In this document: in pieces, positions 10,246-19,362 of the stretch
Numbering within the stretch: position 1 is the stretch's first letter
How the letters are laid out: each line of letters opens with the position of its first letter
Origin: Candidatus Streptomyces philanthi
GTDB lineage: Bacteria; Actinomycetota; Actinomycetes; Streptomycetales; Streptomycetaceae
Reading direction: 5' to 3'
Assembly: GCA_018114805.1 (NCBI GenBank)
Contig: CP073042.1
Coordinates: forward strand, 992,001 to 1,056,000
Length of the DNA stretch: 64,000 nt
The notes under the pieces: model-generated
The model's input: the letters and a program-made list of their open reading frames with translations, nothing else
Told to the model about the DNA's origin: nothing
The model's database searches: none
Position numbers and translations under genes: made by a program

Positions 10246-11315
10246 GGCGCGGCACCGCGATCCGCGCGTGCGGCGCGGTGGCCGTCGTCGCCGCTGCCGC
10301 CGGGGGCGTCTGGCTCCTCGGCGACGGTGGTGACGCCGACGCCCCGGGGCGCGGCGGCGACCTGCAGCCCGCCACCGCCACCGTCGTGCGCACCGACCTC
10401 GTGCGGGCCAAGACCGTCGACGGCAAGCTCGACTTCGCCCAGCGCCGCACCGTCAAGTCCGCCGTCGAGGGCACCGTGACGGTGGCCGCCGTCGAGGGCG
10501 CGTCACTGTCCCAGGGCCAGGCGCTGTACGAGCTGGACGACAAGCCGGTCACGCTGCTGTACGGGCCGGCCCCGATGTTCCGCGAGATGCGGGTGGGCGA
10601 CCGGGGCACCGACGTGCTCCAACTGGAGCGCAACCTGCGCGACCTGGGGTTCGGCGCCGACCTGTACATCGATCCGCGGTACGACGAGGACACCGAGGCC
10701 GCCGCCAAGCGGTGGCAGAAATCCCTGAACCGCACCCCCACCGGCCGGGTCGGCCGGGGCAACGTCGTCTTCCAGCCCGGCCGGGTCAAGGTGGTCGCGG
10801 CCGACGCGGCCCTCGCCGACCAGGTCGGCCCGGGCGAGCCAGTCCTCACGGTCGCCTCCACCAAACCCGTCGTACGGGCCGAGCTGGAACTCGGCGACGG
10901 CGCCCTTACCGCCCGCGACACCAAGGTCGAGGTCACCCTGCCGAGCGGCAGGGCCGTACCCGGCCGGGTCGCCGGGACGGGTACGCCCCGAGACCTCCGC
11001 CGACGGGGCCGACGCGGCCCAGGAGGGCATCACCGTCGAGGTCGTCCTGGACGGCCCTTCGGCCCTCGCCTCGGGCAAGGACACCAGGGCCTCGGCGAGC
11101 GTGAGGTTCATCAGCGAGGCACACAAAGACGTCCTCGCCGTTCCCGTCGAGGCGGTCATCGCCCTGCGCGGCGAGGACGGCGGCTACGGGCTCCAGGTCG
11201 TACGGAACGGCACCAGCACCGTGGTGCGGGTGGAGACGGGCATGACGGTCGACGGGCAGATCCAGGTCAGCGGCCCGGACGTGCGCAAGGGCATGCGGGT
11301 CGGAGTGGCGAAGCC

Positions 11316-11319
<4 letters not shown>
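10242..11319 (+). pseudogene. Periplasmic-adaptor (MacA/HlyD-like) protein with peptidoglycan-binding domain, frameshifted
   Basis: A GTG start overlaps the lipoprotein stop. After one N-terminal membrane helix (VAVVAAAAGGVWLLG), a biotinyl-lipoyl-like segment (TVKSAVEGTVTVAAVEG) is followed by a peptidoglycan-binding-1 repeat (VGDRGTDVLQLERNLRDLGF, about residues 120-170). Adaptor beta-barrel strands come next, ending in IQVSGPDVRKGMRVGVAKP. An extra G near 10980 shifts the frame within the barrel. Such adaptors link an ABC permease to the cell wall in Gram-positive MacB-type exporters. The 3' stop overlaps the ATPase start as ATGA. Confidence 0.8.
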
Positions 11320-11993
<674 letters not shown>

Positions 11994-11997
<4 letters not shown>

Positions 11998-13189
11998 CGA
12001 GGGAACTCAAGCCCGCCCGGCTGGCCCCGCGGGACGTCCTCCGCGTCGGCGCGGTCGGCCTGCGCGCGCGCCGCGACCGCGTGGTGCTCTCGGCGCTCGG
12101 CATCGCCATCGGCATCGCGACCATGGTCGCGGTCGTCGGCCTCGCCGAGTCGAGCCGCGCCGACCTGATGGCCCGGCTCGACCGGCTCGGCACCAACCTG
12201 CTCACGGCCGAGGCCGGCGACGACGTCACCGGGCAGGAGGTGAAGCTGCCGAAGAACGCGGTGGCGACGGTCGAGCGCGTCGGCCCGGTACGGCACGCCA
12301 CGGCGACCGCCAACGTCGACGCGCGCATTCGCCGCAGCAACGTGGTCCCCCCCAGGAGCGCACCGCCGGCGTCACCGCCCAGGCGACCCGCCTCGACCTG
12401 CTGTCCACGCTGGGCGGCGAGGTCGCCAGGGGCACCTGGCTGAGCCCGGCCGGCGAACGCCTGCCGACGACGGTGCTCGGCGCGGTGGCGGCGGACCGGT
12501 TGGGCATCACCCGCACCGGTGAGTCGATCATGATGAACGAGACGCGCGTGGTCGTCGTCGGTATCCTCAAGCCGATCGAACTCGTCCCGACGCTGGACCG
12601 GGTGGCCATGGTCGGATTCCCCGCCGCCGAGCGCTACTTCGGCTTCGACGGCCACCCCAGCACCATCTTCGAGCGCTCCACGGACGCCTCGGTCGAGGGC
12701 ATACGGGCGGTGCTGGCCCGCACCGTCAACCCCGGGAACGAGGCGGTCGTCAAGGTGTCCCGCCCCTCAGACGCGCTGGCCGCCAAGGCCGCCACGGACG
12801 AGGGCCTGACCCACCTGATGCTGGGCCTAGGCGCGGTGGCCCTGCTGGTCGGCGGGGTCGGGGTAGCCAACACCATGGTCATCTCGGTCCTGGAACGCCG
12901 CCAGGAGATCGGCCTGCGCCGCTCGCTGGGCGCCACCTGCAACGCGATCCGGCTCCAGTTCCTGACCGAGTCCCTGCTGCTCTCGGCGCTCGGTGGCGGC
13001 GCGGGGGCACTGCTCGGCGCGGCGGCCACGTACGGCTTCGCGCGGTCCCGGGGCTGGACGGCGGTCGTCCCGCCCTGGTCCCTGGCGGGCGGCCTGGCCG
13101 CGACGCTGGCGATCGGCGTGGTAGCGGGCCTGTACCGGGCGATCCGCACCTCCCGCCTGCATCCGGCGGTGGCGCTGAACTCGGCGTGA
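11994..13189 (+). pseudogene. MacB/FtsX-type ABC permease, frameshifted
   Basis: The N-terminus has the first membrane helix (VLSALGIAIGIATMVAVVG) and a large extracytoplasmic MacB-like domain. Three C-terminal helices follow (GLGAVALLVGGVGVANTMVI, a second at LLLSALGGGAGALLG, a third at GGLAATLAIGVVAGLYRAIR). The ERRQEIGLRRSLGA motif is typical of FtsX-type permeases. One C is missing from a C run at 12347-12353, which breaks the frame in the extracytoplasmic domain. It is the last gene of the operon and is followed by a hairpin terminator. Confidence 0.85.
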
Positions 13190-13209
13190 GAACAGGGGAA
13201 AACCAGAAC

Positions 13210-13236
13210 ATCCCGTCCGATGCTATCGGACGGGAT
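13210..13236. terminator. Hairpin between export operon and tRNA-Ala
   Basis: A perfect 12-bp stem (ATCCCGTCCGAT / ATCGGACGGGAT) with loop GCT lies between the plus-strand permease and the minus-strand tRNA, so it can end both transcripts. It has no T tract on the plus strand. Confidence 0.7.
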
Positions 13237-13265
13237 CCTGGTAACTCCACCGAGCAGTTGTTTTG

Positions 13266-13338
13266 TGGAGCTAAGGATAATTGAACTCCTGACCTCCTGC
13301 ACGCCATGCAGGGGCTCTACCAACTGAGCTATAGCACC
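13266..13338 (-). tRNA. tRNA-Ala (GGC), degenerate copy
   Basis: This 73-base gene folds as a tRNA with anticodon GGC and differs from the intact copy at 14401-14473 at four positions. Base 3 is T instead of G, giving a U-U mismatch in the acceptor stem and removing the G3-U70 pair that alanyl-tRNA synthetase recognises. Base 26 is C instead of G, base 37 is G instead of A, and the innermost T-stem pair (G53-C61) is broken by an A. CCA is not encoded. It is probably a decaying duplicate and unlikely to accept alanine well. Confidence 0.85.
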
Positions 13339-13435
13339 AAAGTGTTTCCTGCATCGGTTTCCCTCGGCGGCATCGCCTACATTACACGGACCGGCTGGCC
13401 TTTCGCCAAATCGGTTCTCCCGGCGGCTGCCACGG

Positions 13436-13669
13436 CTACGCCGTGGCGAACGAGTAGAACCGCTTCAGGGTGCAGTGCTCGTCCAGCAGCCGCCCGTAGA
13501 TCGGCTCGCCCTCAAGCTCGCGGTACGTCTCGATGGGGTCGCCCTTTATGATCAGCGCCCGCGCGCACTCGACGCACCAGTACTGATAGTCGGCGTTGAG
13601 CGGTTCCATGTCGCGGACGATCGGCGTCCCGCTGCCACACCAGTCGCATTTCCGGCTGTGCGCACCCAT
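13436..13669 (-). CDS. Small zinc-ribbon-like protein
   Basis: This 77-residue protein has two Cys pairs, CDWCG near residue 8 and CVECA near 31, as in a zinc ribbon. I do not know its function. The ATG at 13669 has a TGGAGC site and lies three bases after the stop of the upstream gene, so the two are probably cotranscribed. The frame is intact. It sits between the two tRNA-Ala genes. Confidence 0.7.
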   Translation of the reverse strand: MGAHSRKCDWCGSGTPIVRDMEPLNADYQYWCVECARALIIKGDPIETYRELEGEPIYGRLLDEHCTLKRFYSFATA

Positions 13670-13672
13670 CAA

Positions 13673-13933
13673 TCAGCTCCAGCTATGACCGCAGGACGTG
13701 CACACATAGGAGATCCCGCCGTTGTCGCCCAGCACTTGCGCCACGTGCGCCGAGCCACAGGCAGGGCACTGCAACGCCGTGACGTCCCTCATCGACCGCG
13801 GCCCGTCGGGCATCGCACCACAGGGACCGACGGGGTACGTAACGCGCGGCGCGTACTCCGGCAGCCAGTCATGTCCCTGTGCTTCGGCGATCTCCAGCAG
13901 GTCGTTGACCTCCTCCAGGACGCTGGTCGGCAT
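13673..13933 (-). CDS. Small protein with C-terminal zinc ribbon
   Basis: This 86-residue protein starts at MPTSVLEEVNDLLEIA and ends with two Cys pairs (QCPACGSAH and VCTSCGHSW), a likely zinc ribbon. An 18-residue in-frame upstream extension is Gly/Arg-rich and less likely. It is probably a nucleic-acid-binding or metal-binding accessory protein, but the family is not one I can name. It is coupled to the downstream zinc-ribbon gene. Confidence 0.65.
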   Translation of the reverse strand: MPTSVLEEVNDLLEIAEAQGHDWLPEYAPRVTYPVGPCGAMPDGPRSMRDVTALQCPACGSAHVAQVLGDNGGISYVCTSCGHSWS

Positions 13934-14154
13934 CGCACCGCCCCTCCCATCGGCACCGTCCCCTCGCGTCGATCTCGATTCTGTCATGCGAAGGCGTGCG
14001 GGTCAGCGCCCGGTCACAGCGTGATCTCCCCCGCGACCCACGAGAACCGCGTCCCCCGCCACACACCTGACGCCCCACCACCCCCGGCCACCACCGCCCC
14101 TTTGCTCCCACAGCCAACCCCAACCCCACCCACACCAGCGACCCCCACACCCCC

Positions 14155-14340
14155 ACCACGCCAAAGCCAAGCCCCCACGCGCCGGCGAAGCCGCGCTCCC
14201 CCCACCCCGCTCCGGCGAAGCCGAGCACCCCCACCCCCGCGACAGCGAAGCCGAGCCCCCGGCTCACCCACTCCGAGGAGGGGCACCCCCGCGGGGGCCG
14301 CGGGTGGCGAAGCCCCCGCCCCACGAGGCGAAGCCGATCA
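14155..14340. repeat. Degenerate GCGAAGCC repeat tract
   Basis: At least five imperfect copies of a unit with core GCGAAGCCGAGC followed by a C run occur at about 14184, 14214, 14244, 14306 and 14327, at uneven spacing of about 20-60 bases. On the other strand each reads GGCTTCGCC, a tiny inverted repeat. No coding capacity is credible here. Together with its flanks (13934-14400) this is the longest gene-free stretch near the tRNAs. Confidence 0.5.
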
Positions 14341-14350
14341 GAAACGACGA

Positions 14351-14390
14351 AGGCGACCCGGTCCGCGCTTTCCGCGGACATGGGTCGCCT
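14351..14390 (-). terminator. Hairpin downstream of intact tRNA-Ala
   Basis: AGGCGACCC pairs with GGGTCGCCT and inner TCCGCG pairs with CGCGGA around a short loop. The hairpin starts 10 bases after the tRNA 3' end in the direction of tRNA transcription, followed by a weak T-rich TTCGTCGTTTC stretch. Confidence 0.7.
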
Positions 14391-14400
14391 ACCGACTTCG

Positions 14401-14473
14401 TGGAGCTAAGGAGAATTGAACTCCTGACCTCCTGCATGCCATGCAGGCGCTCTACCAACTGAGCTATAGCCCC
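14401..14473 (-). tRNA. tRNA-Ala (GGC)
   Basis: This 73-base tRNA has a complete cloverleaf: acceptor GGGGCTA / TAGCTCC including the G3-U70 identity pair, anticodon loop ATGGCAT (anticodon GGC, reads GCC and GCT), T stem AGGAG / CTCCT and discriminator A. CCA is not encoded. It is the functional copy of the two in this window; GCC is the main Ala codon in high-G+C genomes. Confidence 0.95.
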
Positions 14474-14615
14474 TCTGTTCCGTCTCGGAGGTGAACCCAT
14501 AGGGTGGGGCTCACTTCCGTGCCGTGAACGAGTAGAACTGTAACCCGTGACCTGGCCGAATGTGAAATCTGGGGGCGGCGGTGGGGCTGGGCCGCACGCC
14601 GGCCGGGGCCTGGGC

Positions 14616-15269
14616 TCAGTCGTCGTCGCCGAGGACGGGCTCGGGCAGGGTGCCCGCGTTGTGCTCCAGAAGGCGCCAGCCGCGCGCGCCCTCGCCGAGC
14701 ACGGACCAGCAGCAGTTGGTGAGGCCGCCGAGGGACTCCCAGGTGTGCGAGTCCAGGCCGATGAGCCGGCCGATGGTGGTACGGATGGTGCCGCCGTGGC
14801 TGACGACGACGAGGGTGCCGTCGTCGGGCAGCTTGTCGGCCATGGCCGCCACGTACGGCGCGGCCCGGTCGGCCACCTCCGTCTCCAGCTCCCCGCCGCC
14901 GCGCCGGACCGGTTCGCCGCGCTTCCACGCGGCGTACTGGTCGCCGAAGCGGGCCATGATCTCGTCGTGCGTGAGGCCCTGCCACTGGCCGGCGTACGTC
15001 TCGCGCAGCGCCGGGTCATGGGTGACGTCGAGCCCGGTGAGAGCGGCTAGCTCGGCGGCGGTGGCGGCGGCCCGGCGCAGGTCGGAGGCGATGATCGCGT
15101 CCGGGTCGAGCGCCGCCAGAAGGCGGGCGGCACGGCGGGCCTGGGCCACGCCGGTCTCGGTCAGCTCGATGTCCGTGGAGCCCTGGAAGCGGCGTTCCAG
15201 GTTCCACGCGGTCTGGCCGTGCCGCCACAGGACGATGCGGCGGCCACGGCCGCGCTCGGTGCCGGTCAG
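14616..15269 (-). CDS. Histidine phosphatase family protein, apparent CTG start
   Basis: This is a phosphoglycerate-mutase-like phosphatase of 217 residues. The catalytic motif is LWRHGQTAWN near residues 13-22, ERRFQGSTDIELTE follows, and VVSHGGTIR supplies the second His. Conserved sequence extends upstream of the first available GTG (15149), which would delete the RHG motif. Upstream, the frame reaches a stop codon just before the rsfS end, and the only plausible initiator is CTG at 15269, overlapping the rsfS stop as CTGA. Related genes usually have ATG or GTG here, so the start may have mutated. It is coupled to rsfS. Confidence 0.8.
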   Translation of the reverse strand: MTGTERGRGRRIVLWRHGQTAWNLERRFQGSTDIELTETGVAQARRAARLLAALDPDAIIASDLRRAAATAAELAALTGLDVTHDPALRETYAGQWQGLTHDEIMARFGDQYAAWKRGEPVRRGGGELETEVADRAAPYVAAMADKLPDDGTLVVVSHGGTIRTTIGRLIGLDSHTWESLGGLTNCCWSVLGEGARGWRLLEHNAGTLPEPVLGDDD

Positions 15270-15718
15270 CGCAGCTCACCGTCCAGGCCGTCCTCGCCCT
15301 CGTCCGCCGCGGCCTGCGCCTTGGCGTGCTCGGCGCCCTTGCCCTGGGTGGCGACGGCGTCCGCGGGCAGTTCGAGCTGGGGGCAGTCCTTCCACAGCCG
15401 CTCGAGGGTGTAGAAGACGCGCTCCTCGCTGTGCTGGACGTGCACCACGATGTCAACGTAGTCGAGCAGCACCCAGCGGGCGTAGCGGTCGCCCTCGCGG
15501 CGCACCGGCTTGGCGTCGAGCTCCTTGTTCAGCCGCTCCTCGATCTCGTCGACGATCGACTTCACCTGGCGGTCGTTGGGGGCCGATGCCAGCAGAAAGG
15601 CGTCGGTGATGGCGAGCACGTCGCTGACGTCGTAGGCGATGATGTCGTGCGCGAGCTTGTCGGCCGCGGCCTGAGCGGCGGTCTTGATGAGCTCGGTGGA
15701 GCGGTCCGTGGCGGTCAC
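15266..15718 (-). CDS. rsfS: Ribosomal silencing factor RsfS
   Basis: This 150-residue RsfS (Iojap/DUF143) protein binds ribosomal protein L14 and blocks subunit joining when nutrients are scarce. The conserved core is DVSDVLAITDAFLLASAPNDRQVKSI, then RREGDRYARWVLLDY and DIVVHVQHSEERVFYTLERLW (the numbers run about 30-120). An acidic Ala-rich tail follows. It starts with GTG at 15718 and sits downstream of nadD and the LCP gene, a common arrangement. It is intact. Confidence 0.95.
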   Translation of the reverse strand: MTATDRSTELIKTAAQAAADKLAHDIIAYDVSDVLAITDAFLLASAPNDRQVKSIVDEIEERLNKELDAKPVRREGDRYARWVLLDYVDIVVHVQHSEERVFYTLERLWKDCPQLELPADAVATQGKGAEHAKAQAAADEGEDGLDGELR

Positions 15719-15891
15719 AAGCAGGGCTTTCCGGTTGGTGGTATCCCCGTGACAGGACCGGGGGCGCGTGTCTCAAGGGTCTCACGCCGCACCGACACTT
15801 CCGCCAGCCCTTTACCCGCGCGTGGCCTGGGCCCCGGCGCGCTGCCGGGGCCCAGACTCAGCTTCGGCCAGGTCGCGGGCCGGGGAGCCCC

Positions 15892-18078
15892 TCAGCCCTG
15901 CTGGCCCTTGTAGTCGCGGCCGAGGACGACCGTGACGTCGGCGTTGGCCGCGCCCTTGCCCTGGCGCACCGCGCTCTCCGGCAGTCCGAGCGTCGCGGCG
16001 ACCTCCTTGGCCTGGCCGGCCTGTGCAGCGTCCGCGTAGCTGACGTGCGAGGTGGACTCGGCGGGGCCGGTGCCGCCGCCGAGGACCGTGAAGCCGCCGT
16101 TGACCAGGGCGACCTGTGCCGAACTCGCCTTGTTGTCGTCGCCCGTCGCGTCGCGCACGCTCACCCGCGCGGGGCTGCCGGCCGCGTCGTCCGGCTTCTT
16201 GACCGAGCCGCCGAGCACGTCCTTGACCACGCTCTCGGTGGCCTCCTGGCTGAGCGTGCCGTCGCTCTGCACGTCGAGCACGTCGGTGGCGTACGAGCCG
16301 TCCTGGGCCCGCTGGGCGAGTCCGGCCAGCGAGGCGCACAGTTGCTTCTCCGACAGCGAGGGGTCGGGGATCTGGGAGAGCTGTTCGACGATGGTGGTGG
16401 CCTTCTCCGGCTCGGTGGAGACCTTCTTCAGCACGGCTTCCATCACCTGGCCGAACCGGGTGAGCTGCTTGGCCTGGTCCTCGCCCGACTCCTGGTGGGT
16501 CGCGTACGCGACGGCGCCCTGGCCGCCCATCTGCACATCCTTATCGCGCTTGACCAGCGGGGCCTCGCCCGGTTTGGCGCCCGGAACCGCCACGTCGGTG
16601 TCGAGCGTGATCCCGCCCACCAGCTCGACCAGGTTCTCCAGGTAGGGCGTGTCCAGGCGCCAGGTGCCCTGGATCTCGGAGCCGAGCAGCGTGCTCAGGG
16701 CGTCCCGGGTGCCGCCCGCCCCCTCGTCCTCCACGGCGTTGCCGAGGGTGGTGGTGCCGTTCTCGCCGGCGACGGCGAGCGCGTTGGGCAACAGCACGGT
16801 GCTGCCCTTCCTGGTCGTCTCATTGTCCACCAGCAGCGCGCTGTAGCTGCCGCCGCCCTTGGTCTCGCGCAGGTGCACGACGATCACCTGGCGCTGCTGC
16901 GGGCCGCCCGCGGCCGCCTCGTCGTCCCCGCCGCCGGAGACGCCCGGCAGCTTGTCGGCGTACCAGAGGTAGCCCACGCCGCAGCCGACGACGAGGGCGA
17001 GCGCGGCGACGAGTCCGATCAGGCGGGTGCGCAGTTGCCGCTTGCGCCCGTCGCGCCGTTCCGAGCGGGTCTCGGCGAACTTCAGCCAGTCGATGACGTC
17101 TTCCGACTCCTCGTCCGGCTCCTCGATGAACGAGAACTGCTCGGTCCGGTAGTCGTCGTCCGCCCCGTCAGCGCCTTCCCGCCCCGGCGCGCGGTCGGCC
17201 GCCGGCGCCTGCCGCGCCTCGGCCTGTCGCGGCAGCCACGCGCCGTCGGCGGGGGCCTGCCCCGGCTGGCCCTGCTCTGTCAGGCCCTGTTCTGCCCGGC
17301 TCTGGTCGGGCTGGCCCTGTCGCGGCACCCGGCGGTGGGTGGCCGTCTGGGGCGCGGGCCGGCCGTACGCGTCGTAGCCGTCCGGCGGGGACGCCGGGGA
17401 CGCCTGGGGTGCCGGGGGCTGCGCGTGCGGGGCCGTCGGCGCCGCGTGGCCGCGCCGGCCGGTCGGGTAGGGCTGGTCGGCCCCGGGCGAGCGCGGACCG
17501 CCCTGGCCCGGGTACGGCTGGGGCTGGTCGGGCTGGGCCGGGTACGCCTGCGGCGCACCGTAGGCGTCGGGGAAGCCGTGCTGGTCCTGCGGGGTCTGGC
17601 CCTGCCGCGCGTGCCGCTGGTGCGGGCCACCGCCGTACGGGTCATAGGACGCCGGCTGCCCCACGCCGGGCTGCTGCCCGTACGCGTCGCCGTGCGCCTG
17701 GCCGGGCTGCGGCGCGCCGGGGCCGCCGTACGGGTCGTAGCCCTCGCCCTGGCCCTGTGGGTACCCCTGGTGGTAGCTCGGTAGCTGGCCCGGCGTCGTA
17801 TAGCCGACCTGGTCGGGCTGCTGGTAGGCGTCGTAGCCGTAACCCTGCGCCTGCCGCTGGTAGCCGCCCTGCTGGGCATCGGACGGGTAGCCGCCCGGCT
17901 GGTAGCAGTCCTGCGGGTGGCTTCCGTCAGCCTGGTAGGGGGGCTGGTAGGGCGCCTGATAGGAGGCGCCGGGCGGGTACCCGGCGCCGGTGCCGTACGG
18001 GTCGGCCGGGGCGTCGGGGTCGTACGGCCCGTCCATGGGCCAGTCGTCGGGAGGAGACGGGTCCTGTCGGTCGTTCAC
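15892..18078 (-). CDS. LCP/LytR-type membrane protein with long disordered N-terminus
   Basis: The protein has 728 residues. Residues 1-340 are low-complexity, rich in Gln, Pro, Gly and Tyr (repeats such as YDPYGG and PYQP), ending with an acidic stretch. A membrane helix follows at about 351-372 (LIGLVAALALVVGCGVGYLW). The extracytoplasmic part has an LCP-like domain (LENLVELVGGITLDTDVAVP, GQGAVAYATHQESGEDQ) and a C-terminal LytR_C domain. LCP enzymes attach glycopolymers to peptidoglycan, but the usual SIPRD Arg/Asp motif is not evident, so activity is uncertain. It lies between nadD and rsfS, as in other Streptomyces. Confidence 0.85.
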   Translation of the reverse strand: MNDRQDPSPPDDWPMDGPYDPDAPADPYGTGAGYPPGASYQAPYQPPYQADGSHPQDCYQPGGYPSDAQQGGYQRQAQGYGYDAYQQPDQVGYTTPGQLPSYHQGYPQGQGEGYDPYGGPGAPQPGQAHGDAYGQQPGVGQPASYDPYGGGPHQRHARQGQTPQDQHGFPDAYGAPQAYPAQPDQPQPYPGQGGPRSPGADQPYPTGRRGHAAPTAPHAQPPAPQASPASPPDGYDAYGRPAPQTATHRRVPRQGQPDQSRAEQGLTEQGQPGQAPADGAWLPRQAEARQAPAADRAPGREGADGADDDYRTEQFSFIEEPDEESEDVIDWLKFAETRSERRDGRKRQLRTRLIGLVAALALVVGCGVGYLWYADKLPGVSGGGDDEAAAGGPQQRQVIVVHLRETKGGGSYSALLVDNETTRKGSTVLLPNALAVAGENGTTTLGNAVEDEGAGGTRDALSTLLGSEIQGTWRLDTPYLENLVELVGGITLDTDVAVPGAKPGEAPLVKRDKDVQMGGQGAVAYATHQESGEDQAKQLTRFGQVMEAVLKKVSTEPEKATTIVEQLSQIPDPSLSEKQLCASLAGLAQRAQDGSYATDVLDVQSDGTLSQEATESVVKDVLGGSVKKPDDAAGSPARVSVRDATGDDNKASSAQVALVNGGFTVLGGGTGPAESTSHVSYADAAQAGQAKEVAATLGLPESAVRQGKGAANADVTVVLGRDYKGQQG

Positions 18079-18088
18079 CGGTGCCCCT

Positions 18089-18700
18089 TCAGCCGTCGTC
18101 GCGGTACAGCTCGCGCTTGTCGATGTAGCGCACCACGCCGTCGGGCACCAGGTACCAGACCGGATCGCCCTGCGCGACGCGTGCGCGGCAGTCCGTCGAG
18201 GAGATCGCCAGCGCCGGGACCTCGATCAGCGAGACGCCGCCCTCGGGCAGGCCCGCGTCCGTCAGTATGTGCCCCGGCCTGGTCACGCCGATGAAGTGCG
18301 CGAGCGAGAACAGGTCCGCCGCGTCGTGCCAGGTCAGGATCTGGGACAGGGCGTCGGCACCGGTGATGAAGAACAGGTACGCGTCCGCGTTCTCGGCCCG
18401 CAGGTCGCGCAGGGTGTCCGCGGTGTACGTCTTGCCACCGCGGTCGATGTCGATCCGGCTGACGGAGAACCGCGGGTTGGACGCGGTGGCGATCACCGTC
18501 ATCAGGTAGCGGTCCTCGGCCGGGGACACCGTCTTGTGGCTCTTCTGCCACGGCTGTCCGGTCGGCACGAACACCACCTCGTCCAGGTGGAACTGTGCGG
18601 CCACCTCGCTGGCGGCGACCAGGTGTCCGTGGTGGATCGGGTCGAAGGTCCCGCCCATCACGCCGAGTCGCCGCTTCACGGACGCTGTCTGTTCTCCCAT
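18089..18700 (-). CDS. nadD: Nicotinate-nucleotide adenylyltransferase
   Basis: NadD makes deamido-NAD from nicotinate mononucleotide and ATP, an essential step of NAD synthesis. The 203-residue protein has [12 protein letters not shown] at residues 16-27, the nucleotidyltransferase HxGH motif, and [10 protein letters not shown] near the C-terminus (the SSTxxR motif). The start is [13 protein letters not shown] at 18700; a longer in-frame start upstream is Cys/Ser-rich and not homologous. The stop lies 10 bases before the LCP gene start, so the two are likely cotranscribed. Confidence 0.95.
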   Translation of the reverse strand: MGEQTASVKRRLGVMGGTFDPIHHGHLVAASEVAAQFHLDEVVFVPTGQPWQKSHKTVSPAEDRYLMTVIATASNPRFSVSRIDIDRGGKTYTADTLRDLRAENADAYLFFITGADALSQILTWHDAADLFSLAHFIGVTRPGHILTDAGLPEGGVSLIEVPALAISSTDCRARVAQGDPVWYLVPDGVVRYIDKRELYRDDG

Positions 18701-18743
18701 GCGTGCAGACCCTACTAAGCGCGCTCGTACCCCGGCGCCGAGG

Positions 18744-18914
18744 TCAGCGGTCCCGGTTGAAGCGCATGGTGATCCACAACAGCAGGAGCAGGACGAACAG
18801 GGCTCCGCCACCGGTCAGGTAGGGGTTGAGGCTGTCGTGCTCACCACCGTGCTCGCCGCCGCCCTCGGAGGCGAGCGTGGCCAGGGTCGCGTGTGCGGTG
18901 TGGAATGCGGTCAT
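18744..18914 (-). CDS. 56-residue membrane protein upstream of nadD
   Basis: This short frame encodes a 56-residue protein: [18 protein letters not shown], then a Gly/His/Glu linker ([10 protein letters not shown]), a membrane helix [18 protein letters not shown], and a basic end RFNRDR. Its topology and position match a small conserved protein seen upstream of nadD in Streptomyces, as I recall. The His/Glu cluster could bind metal. Function is unknown. The stop is 43 bases before the nadD start. Confidence 0.7.
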   Translation of the reverse strand: MTAFHTAHATLATLASEGGGEHGGEHDSLNPYLTGGGALFVLLLLLWITMRFNRDR

Positions 18915-19073
18915 CGTCAGCAGGACCTATCCGGGGCGGTCCCCAGGCCACGCGGCTCGGGGAGGGTCGGGCAGAAGACTTCCGGCACATCGTATGCGGC
19001 GACCCCGCGCAACCTCACGCCGACTCCGCACGTCTTGTCGACTGGCAGGCCCGGGGCGGGGTCCGACGGGGAC

Positions 19074-19268
19074 TCAGTCCTGTCCGCCTGCTCCCCGGTA
19101 GCCGCGCAGCAGGAACCAGGCGAGGAGGACGGCGCCCACCACCCCGACGACGATCACCGTGCGCAGGACGGGCCCCGCGCCGCCGCCGTGCGAGCCACCG
19201 CCGCCGGGGGTCGCGGTGGGGGTGGGGACGGCGAGTACGACCTCGTGCAGGCCGGTGAGGTAGTGCAT
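19074..19268 (-). CDS. 64-residue small membrane protein
   Basis: Starting at MHYLTGLHEVVLAVPTPT, this protein has a short Gly/His linker, one hydrophobic helix (LRTVIVVGVVGAVLLAWFLL) and a short basic/Gly tail. It resembles the neighbouring 56-residue protein in design, with a Gly/His-rich segment then a helix then a charged end, but sequence similarity is low. Function is unknown. It is divergent from the M48 peptidase gene. Confidence 0.65.
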   Translation of the reverse strand: MHYLTGLHEVVLAVPTPTATPGGGGSHGGGAGPVLRTVIVVGVVGAVLLAWFLLRGYRGAGGQD

Positions 19269-19362
19269 CACTCCACGGTAGCCACGTCGTCCGCACGTCC
19301 TAGGGTGGGGTGGGGCCAAGGGGTGTCAGGGGCCACGACCGGCAGTCACACGAGGGGGCACG

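Noticed and set aside
14155..14340. CRISPR array
   Set aside because: Repeat units are short, degenerate and unevenly spaced, with no unique equal-length spacers and no cas genes nearby.
13266..14473. Integrated element using tRNA-Ala as attachment site
   Set aside because: No integrase or transposase and no direct repeat of the tRNA 3' end is seen; the region between the tRNAs holds only two small chromosomal-type genes.
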